From the NCBI GenBank assembly GCA_944323055.1, contig CALUQZ010000013.1, positions 1 through 44,042 of the forward strand: DNA of 44,042 bases. Direction: 5' to 3'. The position numbers were made by a program, and so were the translations under genes. The notes under the pieces were generated by a model. It had not been told where the DNA came from. It did no database searches and saw only the letters and a program-made list of their open reading frames with translations. This stretch comes from an uncultured Acholeplasmatales bacterium. GTDB taxonomy: Bacteria > Bacillota_I > Bacilli_A > Acholeplasmatales > Anaeroplasmataceae. Below are positions 18,794 to 26,999 of this stretch, in pieces; within the stretch, counting starts at the first letter, position 1; each line of letters starts with the position of its first letter.

Positions 18794-19978
18794 TTAAATT
18801 TCAATATATAAATAATTCTTTAAATTATGATATTTTAATTCATAATTATTTAATACTTCATCATTAAAATTATATTTTTTTAATTTATCTGTAAAATAAT
18901 TAATTTTATCAGTACTTAAATTAGTATTAATCTTAATATAAAATGGTAATGTATTTTCAAAAACATCAAACTTCTGCTTAAAATCTTTATTATCTTCATC
19001 AAATGTATACATACCAACATTTATTAAACCTTCACCCATATAGTAAGGATCATTTTTTAAAATAGAACCTATTTTTAATGGTGGAAACATAACTTCTTTT
19101 TTTAAAACAAAAATTGTTTCAATATGTTCTAAACAAGCTTTAACATTCTTATATTTAAAGAAAGAAAGTTTTAGTTTATGTAATTCTAATTTATCTTCTA
19201 AATTTAATAAACCTACATTAGCAAATTTAGGTATAAATAAATTATAATGATTATTTTGGTTATAAGCATAAAGAATAATATAATTAGTAGGATCTTTTTT
19301 ATTTAAATACAATAATACCCTATCAGCTAAAGGACTATTAGTTCTATTTTCTAAATTACCATAAACTAATTTAGCATTACTTAAATCCATTTTTTTATCA
19401 TCTAAAGGATTAATTAAAGTAATATTACTTAAATCTTCTAAAATGTAATTATCATCTGTAAGAGTAAAACTATATTGGCTTATAAAATCATTTGAGTTAA
19501 ATTCATCTACTAAAATATGTAATATATCATCACTAAGTTCATTCACTTTAGCAACATAATCTACTTTTTCTTCAATTTTATTTTCTTTAACTTCTTTTTT
19601 ATTAATTTTAAAGTCTTTTAAATAGTTAATTAATTCTTTAATCTTATTTTCAATTTCTGGATTTTTTAACTCACTTTCATTAAATGTAGTTAAAATCTTA
19701 AACAATTCTGAAACTGATGGATTTTTAATTTCTACTTTATTAACTTCTATATTAAATAATTCACCTAAATCGACTCCATCTAATTTAGTTTGTAATTCAT
19801 CAGAAAATGATTTAAACTTATCAAACATATCAGCTGGCATATCATCCATAAATTTATTTATTTCTTGATATATTTCATTAGTGTTATCTGAACTAAAGTT
19901 TAAACCTGGACGTCCCTTCCTTGTTTGTTTCTCTTCATTATCTGCAAATAAAGAATTATCAAGATTCTTAATTGGCAT
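18794..19978 (-). CDS. Unknown 394-aa protein, third gene of the Clp-like operon
   Basis: Not recognised. It has a soluble composition with no signal peptide or membrane segment. Residues 1-60 are polar and partly disordered. Residues 60-140 are helical and Lys/Glu-rich (ELINYLKDFKINKKEVKE), with coiled-coil potential. Residues 150-394 look like a mixed alpha/beta domain with Tyr/Asn-rich strands (YIILYAYNQNNHYNLFIP) and no catalytic motif I can name. It starts 2 bp after the ClpP-like stop with AAGGAG at good spacing, so it is co-expressed with the ClpA/C-like and ClpP-like genes. A role as adaptor, substrate or inhibitor is inferred from position only. Confidence 0.75.
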   Translation of the reverse strand: MPIKNLDNSLFADNEEKQTRKGRPGLNFSSDNTNEIYQEINKFMDDMPADMFDKFKSFSDELQTKLDGVDLGELFNIEVNKVEIKNPSVSELFKILTTFNESELKNPEIENKIKELINYLKDFKINKKEVKENKIEEKVDYVAKVNELSDDILHILVDEFNSNDFISQYSFTLTDDNYILEDLSNITLINPLDDKKMDLSNAKLVYGNLENRTNSPLADRVLLYLNKKDPTNYIILYAYNQNNHYNLFIPKFANVGLLNLEDKLELHKLKLSFFKYKNVKACLEHIETIFVLKKEVMFPPLKIGSILKNDPYYMGEGLINVGMYTFDEDNKDFKQKFDVFENTLPFYIKINTNLSTDKINYFTDKLKKYNFNDEVLNNYELKYHNLKNYLYIEI

Positions 19979-19980
19979 AA

Positions 19981-20580
19981 TTACTCCTTATCTAGTTCTT
20001 TAATAAAATCATCTAATACTTTTGTATTTTTCTTAACTGGTTTTCTAATAGCATCTATTAAACCAAATTCTTTAGCTTCTTCGGCATTCATCCAAAAATC
20101 ATAAGTAGCTATATTCATTAATTCTTCTTCTGATTTGCCTGTTTTTTGGCTTAATATAGAGAATAAACGTTTATTTAATTTTTCATCAAATTCAATAGAA
20201 TTCTTTAACACTCTAAATTTACCTTCAACACCTGAAGCTAATTCATGAATCATAAAATGAGCATTTACAGAACCATATGCATAATCACATACAGAACTTA
20301 TAATAGTTGCCATTGAAGCACAAATACCTGTATTAAAAGCAACGACCGGATTAGGTATTTCTCTTATCTTATCAACAATAGCAAATCCATCAAGTACACT
20401 ACCGCCGCCTGAACAAATTTCTAGTTTTATAACTGCATTAGGGTCATCATTAGCTAGTACATCTAAATATGATGTGACTCTTTGAGCTACTTGTGTGTTT
20501 ATTTCACCATCAATTTTAATTATTCTTGATTGTAGAAGTTGTTCTTCTATATTCCAAACATTTAACTTAGTTTCTTCCAT
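19981..20580 (-). CDS. ClpP-like serine peptidase (divergent)
   Basis: 199-aa S14-family peptidase, probably the proteolytic chamber for the AAA+ protein encoded just upstream (14-bp overlap). The catalytic triad is intact: Ser89 in GICASMA, His112 in MIHEL and Asp161 in TYDFWMNAEEA. The oxyanion motif is CSGGGSV instead of the usual NSPGGSV, and GQAASM has become GICASM, so it is divergent from housekeeping ClpP. The ends SRIIKIDGEI and AKEFGLIDAI align well with ClpP. A phage prohead-type ClpP is less likely because of the N-terminal match and the ATPase neighbour. A separate housekeeping clpP is likely elsewhere in the genome (inference). Confidence 0.88.
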   Translation of the reverse strand: MEETKLNVWNIEEQLLQSRIIKIDGEINTQVAQRVTSYLDVLANDDPNAVIKLEICSGGGSVLDGFAIVDKIREIPNPVVAFNTGICASMATIISSVCDYAYGSVNAHFMIHELASGVEGKFRVLKNSIEFDEKLNKRLFSILSQKTGKSEEELMNIATYDFWMNAEEAKEFGLIDAIRKPVKKNTKVLDDFIKELDKE

Positions 20581-22801
20581 TTTCGTCTTTCTCCTTTAGT
20601 ATTTTATTTAATAATGCCAATTTGACAACATGATCTAAATTACGAGCGCCAAAATCATGAATATTAGCTTCTTCTTTTATCTTTTTAAGGTCATTTTTAG
20701 TAAAAGTAACTTTAACATTAGCTAATTCTTCATATTTATTTTTGTAGCGTTCAATTAGTTCATTGCTAACTTTTTCTGTCAAACGATTAAAGACAATAAT
20801 TTTGTCAATTCTACCTAAAAACTCAGGTGAAAAATGATTGTTAATAGCATCAATAGCTGATTCATTATCTGATTTACCACTACTCATAAAGGCTGTTCCT
20901 TTTTTATTAGTAGAACCAAAACCTAGATTAGTTGTAAAAATAATAATAGCATTTCTAAAACTTACTCTATTACCACCTTTATCAGTAGCATATCCTTCAT
21001 CTAAAATATTTAATAGCGATTTAAAGACTGAACTATGAGCTTTTTCTATTTCATCAAATAAGACAACACAATTAGGATTTTGTTTAACTTTAGCTAAAAA
21101 ATCACTTGTTTGTTTAAACCCAACATAACCAGGATCACTACCAAACAAATAGTTGACAGCCGTTTCTTGTTGAAGTTGTGAACCTTCAACAACTACTAAA
21201 TTACGTTCACTACCAGTAAAATTTTTAGCTATTAATTTAGCCGTAAAAGTCTTACCAGTTCCACTAGGTCCAGCAAACAATAAATTACATTTAGGCTTTT
21301 CCGGATCAACTATGTTTAATTCTATCATGTTTAAATAATTTAAAACTTCTTTTAATGGCTCATCTTGCCCTAATACATTCTTTTCTAATTCCATTTTTGT
21401 ATCTTTAACTTTAGTGTCTGACATATTAATATTAAATTGAACTCTAATAGATTCAATAACATCATCAATAACTACTTCTTTGTTATTAGCTTTACATACT
21501 TTAGAATAAGCAAACGCACTTTCAAGCATTGTTAAAGCTTTATCAGGATTAGCTGAATGCATGTTATATTGTAAAGATAAGTCATATATTTTAGAAACTA
21601 ATTCATCTTGCATTTCTCTTTCAAAAAATATTTCATTAACTTCTAAAGTTTCTTTCATTATTTGAATAGTTTCTTCTTTATTAGGTTCTTCTACTAAAAC
21701 TTTAACAAAACGTCTAGAAATAGCTTTATCTTTTTCTAAATATTCATTAAATTCATCATTTGTAGTAGCCCCAATAACTTGAATATCACCTCGTGATAAA
21801 TAAGGTTTAATAATATTAGCAGCCGTTAAATCTCCTTCATTACCACCAGAACGAACTAATGTATGCATTTCATCAATAAATAAAATGACATTATCTAATT
21901 TAGCTACAGTATCTAAAATATTTAAGATTCTTTGTTCAAACTGTCCTCTAAACTGACTACCAGCAACTAAAGCATCTAAATGCATTTCGTAAATAATTTT
22001 ATTCTTTAGATCTTTAGCTAAATCTGAACTATTATTATTGATAGCCTCTGCTAACATATAAACTAAAGTTGTCTTACCTGTACCAGCTGGTCCTACTAAA
22101 ACAGCGCTTCTTTTAGTTCTACCAGATAAGGCAATTTGTAAAGATAAAAATTCTTGTTTCATTCCTACAAAACGCATATCTTTATGCTTTAAAACATATT
22201 TATTGATGTTAGTTAAATATTTCTTTAATTTATCATCTTCTAAAGATTTAACTTCTCTTATGCTATATTTAGCCATCTCTTGCCTAAATTCTTCATATAA
22301 CGCATTTACACTAAATCCATTACTAGGCAAATCACTAGTTGAAACATTAGCAGCTACAGCATCATCATAAGCTTTTTGCATCATTAAATTGGCTTTATCT
22401 AAAACATTAAATAACTCATATTCAACATTTAAAAATAAAGTGACAATTAAATCAGTTATTCCCATTGTTCTTTCTTCATCTTGAGCTTTCTTCTTTAATT
22501 GTTCTATTAAATTTAAAGCATCAGGTGCTAAAGCAGTATCAGTTTCAAAAGGTAATTGTTCTTTTAAAGGGTATAAAGCATTATATGCATTATCAATAAC
22601 AATATAATTTAGATTATAACGATCTAATATTTTAAATACATCTGTTTTTAAATCAAAATAATCTTTATTTTTTGAATTATTCAAAAAATTAATAACAGCT
22701 AGAAAGATAATACTCGTATCAATATTTGTATATCCTTTATTTAATATAATCATACTAGCTTCATCTAAAATTTTATTAATATCATCATGTAAGATCTTCA
22801 T
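20567..22801 (-). CDS. ClpA/ClpC-like AAA+ unfoldase
   Basis: 744-aa Hsp100 protein with two AAA+ modules. A divergent Clp N-domain occupies about 1-150. D1 has Walker A GPAGTGKT (about 237-244), Walker B LFIDEMHT and a GSQFRGQFEQR pore-loop segment in which Phe replaces the usual Tyr. D2 has Walker A GPSGTGKT (about 511-518), LFDEIEKAH, GYVGF and sensor-2 GARNL. There is no long ClpB middle domain between D1 and D2, which argues against a disaggregase. The segment KKGTAFMSSGKSDN occupies the place of the ClpP-binding IGL/VGF loop, with Ala-Phe as possible docking residues. I start at the ATG at 22801, seven bases after GGAGG, rather than at a TTG one codon earlier. Confidence 0.9.
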   Translation of the reverse strand: MKILHDDINKILDEASMIILNKGYTNIDTSIIFLAVINFLNNSKNKDYFDLKTDVFKILDRYNLNYIVIDNAYNALYPLKEQLPFETDTALAPDALNLIEQLKKKAQDEERTMGITDLIVTLFLNVEYELFNVLDKANLMMQKAYDDAVAANVSTSDLPSNGFSVNALYEEFRQEMAKYSIREVKSLEDDKLKKYLTNINKYVLKHKDMRFVGMKQEFLSLQIALSGRTKRSAVLVGPAGTGKTTLVYMLAEAINNNSSDLAKDLKNKIIYEMHLDALVAGSQFRGQFEQRILNILDTVAKLDNVILFIDEMHTLVRSGGNEGDLTAANIIKPYLSRGDIQVIGATTNDEFNEYLEKDKAISRRFVKVLVEEPNKEETIQIMKETLEVNEIFFEREMQDELVSKIYDLSLQYNMHSANPDKALTMLESAFAYSKVCKANNKEVVIDDVIESIRVQFNINMSDTKVKDTKMELEKNVLGQDEPLKEVLNYLNMIELNIVDPEKPKCNLLFAGPSGTGKTFTAKLIAKNFTGSERNLVVVEGSQLQQETAVNYLFGSDPGYVGFKQTSDFLAKVKQNPNCVVLFDEIEKAHSSVFKSLLNILDEGYATDKGGNRVSFRNAIIIFTTNLGFGSTNKKGTAFMSSGKSDNESAIDAINNHFSPEFLGRIDKIIVFNRLTEKVSNELIERYKNKYEELANVKVTFTKNDLKKIKEEANIHDFGARNLDHVVKLALLNKILKEKDENGRN

Positions 22802-22820
22802 CAAAAAACCTCCGTCTTCT

Positions 22821-22829
22821 ATTATAACA
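22821..22829 (-). promoter_or_regulatory. Extended -10 promoter of the Clp-like operon
   Basis: TGTTATAAT on the minus strand, 20-28 bp before the ATG. The -35 region is weak. The same TTTGTTATAAT word occurs in the rpmG promoter. Confidence 0.5.
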
Positions 22830-22852
22830 AATTTAACTAAAAAAGCTATAAA

Positions 22853-22873
22853 AAAGAAGTCTAAGACTTCTTT
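22853..22873 (-). terminator. Terminator of the MBL-fold hydrolase gene
   Basis: AAAGAAGTC/GACTTCTTT stem (9 bp, 3-base loop) that overlaps the TAG stop codon, followed on the minus strand by a T-run. Confidence 0.85.
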
Positions 22874-23466
22874 AAATATAAATTGTATATTTTTTCATCT
22901 TTCATACTTGTAATACCATCATGACCTGGATAAACCTTAATATGGTTACTTAACTTACTTAATTTAGCTAAAGATTTTTGCATATCTAGCATACTACCAG
23001 TCGGAAAATCAGTCCTACCAATACTTTGTCTAAATAACGTATCACCACTAAATAAACAATCTTTTGTTAAATAACAAACTGAACCATTCGTATGTCCTGG
23101 TGTAAAAATAACTTTAAATTCTTCATCTAATAAATTAATAATCATATTATCTTCTATTATTTTAATATTAAGATCTTCTTTATTATATGGTATTTTACTT
23201 CCTAACATTCTATATAAATTTAAATTGCTATCAAACAATTTATCTTTATCTAATTGACTTATATAAACTGGTATTTGTTTAAAATACTTAAGACCATCTA
23301 TATGATCAACATGCGCATGTGTTATTAAAATAGCCTTTAAGTTATATTTATTAATTTCCTCTAAATTAATATTAGTACCTGGATCAACTAATACTAAATC
23401 ATTGCCTTTAATTAATAAATAAGTATTAACAAAGAAAACACCATTAGTACAAGTTTTTATCTGCAT
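22861..23466 (-). CDS. MBL-fold metallohydrolase (glyoxalase II-like)
   Basis: 201-aa metallo-beta-lactamase-fold enzyme. The metal motif HAHVDHIDG gives His50, His52, Asp54 and His55. Further ligands lie in FTPGHTNGSV, FSGDTLF and YPGHDG near the C-terminus, all in the order of the glyoxalase II-like subgroup. The substrate may be a thioester such as S-lactoylglutathione analogues, but family membership does not fix this. It begins only 24 bp after the rpmG stop, directly behind the rpmG hairpin and its U-tract, and no Shine-Dalgarno sequence precedes the ATG. It is therefore either translated from read-through mRNA with weak initiation or starts differently. Confidence 0.88.
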   Translation of the reverse strand: MQIKTCTNGVFFVNTYLLIKGNDLVLVDPGTNINLEEINKYNLKAILITHAHVDHIDGLKYFKQIPVYISQLDKDKLFDSNLNLYRMLGSKIPYNKEDLNIKIIEDNMIINLLDEEFKVIFTPGHTNGSVCYLTKDCLFSGDTLFRQSIGRTDFPTGSMLDMQKSLAKLSKLSNHIKVYPGHDGITSMKDEKIYNLYLKKS

Positions 23467-23474
23467 AAAGAAAA

Positions 23475-23492
23475 AAGCTTTATAAAAAGCTT
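23475..23492 (-). terminator. Terminator-like hairpin after rpmG
   Basis: AAGCTTT-ATAA-AAAGCTT (7-bp stem) overlaps the rpmG stop and is followed on the minus strand by TTTTCTTT. It then runs straight into the ATG of the MBL gene, so it may attenuate rather than fully stop transcription. Confidence 0.65.
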
Positions 23493-23640
23493 ACTTCTTT
23501 TCTCTATGAACAGTATGTTTTTGGCAATGAGGACAATATTTTTTAAATTCTATACGTTCAGGTGTTGTTTTCTTATTTTTATCAGTATAATAATTCTCAT
23601 TTTTACATTCTGTACAAACTAGTTTTACTAAATCTCTCAT
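23491..23640 (-). CDS. rpmG: Large ribosomal subunit protein bL33
   Basis: 49-aa zinc-ribbon ribosomal protein. The minus strand from the ATG at 23640 reads [19 protein letters not shown], then a basic middle, then [15 protein letters not shown] and a TAA stop. Two CxxC pairs (CTEC, CPHC) mark the zinc-binding C+ form of bL33, and the length is exact for the family. GGAGGGATATT precedes the ATG and a good promoter lies upstream. Confidence 0.95.
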   Translation of the reverse strand: MRDLVKLVCTECKNENYYTDKNKKTTPERIEFKKYCPHCQKHTVHREKK

Positions 23641-23672
23641 AATATCCCTCCAGACATTAAATTTGCTGATAC

Positions 23673-23701
23673 ATTATAACAAATTTGTTTTTTGAATGCA
23701 A
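23673..23701 (-). promoter_or_regulatory. Promoter of rpmG
   Basis: Minus strand TTGCAT (23701-23696), 17-bp spacer, TATAAT (23678-23673), with TG one base upstream (extended -10). Confidence 0.75.
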
Positions 23702-23707
23702 GTAATT

Positions 23708-24526
23708 TTAACGCTCTGTCAAATTTTTAGATATCAATTCTTCATTATATTTTGAATCTAGAATAATAAGTTCAAATCTAAAAGAATCTAAATCATGCAT
23801 TTTAACAAATTTTAAATCTATTTTTGAATCAAAAATACAATCTTTAAAAAGTACTCTTGGATAAACAGTATATAAAGCTTTAGGTGGATACCAAGGACGA
23901 CCTAAATAAACATTATAATCATCTTTTACTTTAAAAACACAATTATAGAAAGTAAATCCTTTTTTATGAATAACATAGGTATCTGGGGCTACTATATAAC
24001 CATTACCTATCGCTTCAATTTCGCAATTTTCAAAAACACATTCAGCACTTCCAAATATAAAATCAACATCACCACAAATATATGAATTAAGAACCTTATT
24101 ATTTTTACCTAAATCAATGTATAAGGTATCTTGTTTTCCATAAAAAGAACAGTTTTCAATTTGTATATTATTAGCTGACGATTTAAAAGCTACAGCTTGA
24201 TTAGAAGCACCAGCTATTTTTTGATGTGAATTAATAAAGTTAATACCGACACATTTAAAATTAGAAGCACTTTCTAAAACAGTAAAAGTAGCACTGCCAG
24301 TCGTACCAAAAACTTGAAAACCGTCGCCACCTAAAGAATTTGGAATGATTTGGCTATGATAAGCATTATAATTAATAATAGCTTTTTCACCTATCAAAGT
24401 AATATTTTTCTTACTAATTGACACTTTTTCATTAAAAATACGGTTGCCTAAATATAAAATATCACCATCATTTAATTTATCAATTGTTTCTTGTAAGCTA
24501 ACATCACTTTTAGATATATCAATCAT
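23708..24526 (-). CDS. Pectin methylesterase (pectinesterase, CE8) without signal peptide
   Basis: 272-aa right-handed beta-helix esterase that removes methyl groups from galacturonate residues. CE8 motifs are present in order: SNQAVAF (Gln110), GKQDTLY (Gln132, Asp133), GDVDFIFGSAECVFENCEI (Asp155) and YLGRPW (Arg210, Trp212), so the two catalytic Asp and the Arg are intact. No signal peptide or anchor is seen, which suggests a cytosolic enzyme for short methylated oligogalacturonides (inference). I start at the ATG at 24526, one base after the LacI stop and eight bases after GAGAG, instead of a GTG three codons earlier. It is in an operon with a LacI-family regulator. Confidence 0.88.
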   Translation of the reverse strand: MIDISKSDVSLQETIDKLNDGDILYLGNRIFNEKVSISKKNITLIGEKAIINYNAYHSQIIPNSLGGDGFQVFGTTGSATFTVLESASNFKCVGINFINSHQKIAGASNQAVAFKSSANNIQIENCSFYGKQDTLYIDLGKNNKVLNSYICGDVDFIFGSAECVFENCEIEAIGNGYIVAPDTYVIHKKGFTFYNCVFKVKDDYNVYLGRPWYPPKALYTVYPRVLFKDCIFDSKIDLKFVKMHDLDSFRFELIILDSKYNEELISKNLTER

Positions 24527-24527
24527 A

Positions 24528-25508
24528 TTAAGCACTCTCTTTAATTTTTAATTCACATTTTAAAATGACATCATCTAAACTTGCATCATCATTTTCAATC
24601 ATGTCTTTTAAACTACGAGCACTTTCAATAGCCAAGTTATAAATCTTATTATCAATTGCTGTTAAAGTAGGACAAGTAAGTTCACAATAATTACTATCAT
24701 CAAAGCCAATAACTAAACAATCCTTACCAACTTTAACGCCTTTATTAGCTAAAGCTCTAATAGCTCCCATAGAAATTAAATCTTCACCACTAATAATCGC
24801 ATCAACTTTATATTGATCAAATAAAATTCGATTAGTTATATCATAACCGCCTAAAATGTCATTAGTTTGATAAACATGTGTACTCATTTTAGCTTCTTGC
24901 ATAGCTTTTAGATATCCATCTCTTTTTTGAGCAGCAGATTCATTATTAGAGTATTGTATATATACAATGTTTTTACAATTTTTATTAATTAGATATTTAG
25001 TAGCTTCATAAATTCCTAAACCTTCATCAACGAAAAAGAACTTATTACGTGTAACATTAATACGGCAATTACTAGAAACAACTGGTATATATTTTATACT
25101 ATTTAACACATCTAAAGATTTATTAACTTCATTAAAAATTGAACCAATAAAAATAATCCCATCAACTTGGGTTGAAACATCACTTATATACTTTAACATA
25201 TTAGTAACATCACCAGATGTATTACAAATAATAGTACGATAGCCATATTTTGATAATTCAGTATCAATATAATAAGCAGCATTAGCATAATGCGGCATTC
25301 TTATATCTACTACAAAAACAGCAACCGTCTTTAAAGAATGAGATACTAAAGCTTTAGCAATTAAACTAGGTTTATAATTATATTTTGCAATAACATCTTC
25401 TATTCTCTTTTTTGTATCAGGCCTAACATTTTTACCATTTAAATAGCGAGATACCGTTGAAATACTAGTATCTGCTTCATCAGCTATAGTGTAGATATTA
25501 ATTTTCAA
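24528..25508 (-). CDS. LacI-family transcriptional regulator
   Basis: 326-aa repressor-type regulator. The N-terminal LacI HTH reads IYTIADEADTSISTVSRYLNG, with the hinge helix around YKPSLIAKALVSHSLKTVAV. The periplasmic-binding-protein-like domain follows (about 58-326), with SGEDLISMGAIRALANKG and VIGFDDSNYCELTCPTLT typical of the family. I favour the TTG at 25508. A GTG at 25517 is only two bases from AGGAG and the TTG gives eleven, so neither is ideal. It leads the pectinesterase gene and probably controls it. The inducer is unknown, plausibly a pectin-derived sugar. Confidence 0.88.
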   Translation of the reverse strand: MKINIYTIADEADTSISTVSRYLNGKNVRPDTKKRIEDVIAKYNYKPSLIAKALVSHSLKTVAVFVVDIRMPHYANAAYYIDTELSKYGYRTIICNTSGDVTNMLKYISDVSTQVDGIIFIGSIFNEVNKSLDVLNSIKYIPVVSSNCRINVTRNKFFFVDEGLGIYEATKYLINKNCKNIVYIQYSNNESAAQKRDGYLKAMQEAKMSTHVYQTNDILGGYDITNRILFDQYKVDAIISGEDLISMGAIRALANKGVKVGKDCLVIGFDDSNYCELTCPTLTAIDNKIYNLAIESARSLKDMIENDDASLDDVILKCELKIKESA

Positions 25509-25535
25509 TTTTAACACGTCTCCTATCTCAAAATA

Positions 25536-25563
25536 ATTATAAATTAAAATTTTAAAAAATCAA
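25536..25563 (-). promoter_or_regulatory. Promoter of the lacI-pectinesterase operon
   Basis: Minus strand TTGATT (25563-25558), 16-bp spacer, TATAAT (25541-25536), followed by TAGGAGA before the start. Confidence 0.7.
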
Positions 25564-25580
25564 GAAAAACTGCACTTAAA

Positions 25581-25607
25581 AACCACTTTCAACTAAGGAA
25601 AGTGGTT
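25581..25607 (-). terminator. Terminator of the XRE regulator gene
   Basis: AACCACTTTC/GAAAGTGGTT (10-bp perfect stem, 7-base loop) overlaps the stop codon region and is followed on the minus strand by TTTTT. Confidence 0.85.
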
Positions 25608-25798
25608 AGTAAATCTACGCCTAAAACAAATGAGATATACTCTAAAGTCTTTAAACTATTTATACCATTAGTTTCGTAACGTCTAATCGTTCTTTCTTCA
25701 TATTTAAGAAGCTCAGCTAACTCAATTTGAGTTAAATTCATTTTTAGACGCAATAACTTTAACCTATACCCAGCTTGTTTTGCTAGTTTATATTGCAT
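25589..25798 (-). CDS. Small XRE-family helix-turn-helix regulator
   Basis: 69-aa protein that is essentially one HTH_3/Cro-type domain: GYRLKLLRLKMNLTQIELAEL, then RTIRRYETNG and a closing helix. I place the start at the ATG at 25798, six bases after AAAGGAGG. A longer frame runs upstream to 25885 but overlaps the neighbouring gene and includes its own promoter, so it is not the real start. No effector domain. The target is unknown; it could act on its own promoter or on the membrane protein gene next to it. Confidence 0.8.
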   Translation of the reverse strand: MQYKLAKQAGYRLKLLRLKMNLTQIELAELLKYEERTIRRYETNGINSLKTLEYISFVLGVDLLTTFLS

Positions 25799-25856
25799 CT
25801 TCATCCTCCTTTGCTGAGGATAAACCTTTTTACGCTCCGGAGTTAGATGCAATATC

Positions 25857-25885
25857 ATTATAAATAGAACTTTAAAAAAAATCAA
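25857..25885 (-). promoter_or_regulatory. Promoter of the XRE regulator gene
   Basis: Minus strand TTGATT (25885-25880), 17-bp spacer, TATAAT (25862-25857), overlapping the 3' end of the upstream gene. It shows that the XRE gene is transcribed independently and supports the short start at 25798. Confidence 0.65.
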
Positions 25886-26919
25886 TAAAGTAATATATAA
25901 GACTTATAAAACCATTGTAATAAAATAGTACAAGGAACTGCCGTTATGACATATATTACTGAACTAATTATTATTGAAGGCATAAAACTAAAAATGGACA
26001 TTGCAGCAAGTATTACTTGCAAATAGACTAATAATAAAATTAAAAAAAATGAAATTCTTAAACTTACAAAAGGTTCATATAATAAATTTTCATAATCAAC
26101 TGGTAAATGTTTAGCATCTTTAATATTAAACTCATATGGTTGTTTAATCATCCTAATAATCGCATATATTAAATATGAATGAATTATAAATATAACAATA
26201 AAGCCTATTACTAATAATAAACTATTAAGCATTCCCATAAATACACAATATAAAATATTTCCAATTAGCATTATTACATATAAAATAGGTACTAATTTTT
26301 TTAATAATTTAAATATATTTTCACTGTGAGTAAAATATAGGCGTGTTCTTTCTATTTTAGGATTACTTCTACTAACATTTGGTATTTGATTATCGACATT
26401 AACACTATTTTGCTTATTACTTTCATTATTAGAAACAACTTCACTAACATTTACAACTGGTGTTATATTAACTTCTACACCTTCTTTTTTACCATAAATA
26501 TTCATAATATAGCTAGTAACTTTGACATTCCATAATCTAAAATTATAATACTTATTAACATCATTAATTATTTCATATAGACAAGTCATATAACTTATAG
26601 CTAAATCTATATTTAATTGTTTCTCATTTTGATGTTTATGTTTATTAATTTTTAAAGCATAATCTTTTAATTTATCTAATAATTTATCATTTAATTTCAT
26701 TTCATTAATTAAATAATATTTAATAGCCTTATTATCTATTAAATAGCTAATAGAACCTCTAGAATATGTAAGTTCTTCTTTATCACAAATACTTTTTAAT
26801 AATTGTTCGCAAAAATTATTATAAGCATCATAAAAAGTATCACTAGCAGTTTGAATGGTATCTATTAAAGTTAAGTACCGTTTTAATAAATCTTTATTTA
26901 AATCAAAAATAGATTTCAT
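25882..26919 (-). CDS. Unknown membrane protein with large cytosolic N-terminal region
   Basis: 345 aa, not recognised. Residues 1-140 are helical and charged (DLNKDLLKRYLTLIDTIQTA, LKDYALKINKHKHQNEKQL), with no signal peptide. Residues 145-195 are an Asn/Ser/Val-rich linker. Four membrane helices follow at about 205-230, 232-258, 288-312 and 315-338. The gene has a TCTC-type ribosome site (GGGAGA) and is flanked by the phoR terminator upstream and the XRE gene downstream. No motif points to an enzymatic role. The helical soluble part plus a four-helix membrane part could be a sensor or a transporter accessory, but this is speculation. Confidence 0.7.
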   Translation of the reverse strand: MKSIFDLNKDLLKRYLTLIDTIQTASDTFYDAYNNFCEQLLKSICDKEELTYSRGSISYLIDNKAIKYYLINEMKLNDKLLDKLKDYALKINKHKHQNEKQLNIDLAISYMTCLYEIINDVNKYYNFRLWNVKVTSYIMNIYGKKEGVEVNITPVVNVSEVVSNNESNKQNSVNVDNQIPNVSRSNPKIERTRLYFTHSENIFKLLKKLVPILYVIMLIGNILYCVFMGMLNSLLLVIGFIVIFIIHSYLIYAIIRMIKQPYEFNIKDAKHLPVDYENLLYEPFVSLRISFFLILLLVYLQVILAAMSIFSFMPSIIISSVIYVITAVPCTILLQWFYKSYILLY

Positions 26920-26976
26920 TTTTTTGTCTCCCTTATTGTAAAAAGTTACTTATATTATTTTTAATTTTACAAAAAA

Positions 26977-26998
26977 AGAAAGTTCAAATAAACTTTCT
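26977..26998 (-). terminator. Terminator of the pst-pho operon
   Basis: AGAAAGTT/AACTTTCT (8-bp stem, 6-base loop) followed on the minus strand by seven T, directly after the phoR stop. Confidence 0.85.
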
Positions 26999-26999
26999 C

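Noticed and set aside
20567-22801. ClpB disaggregase
   Set aside because: The long coiled-coil middle domain between D1 and D2 is missing, and a ClpP-like gene follows directly.
25799-25885. N-terminal extension of the XRE regulator
   Set aside because: It would contain the gene's own promoter and overlap the neighbouring stop, and the best ribosome site serves the ATG at 25798.
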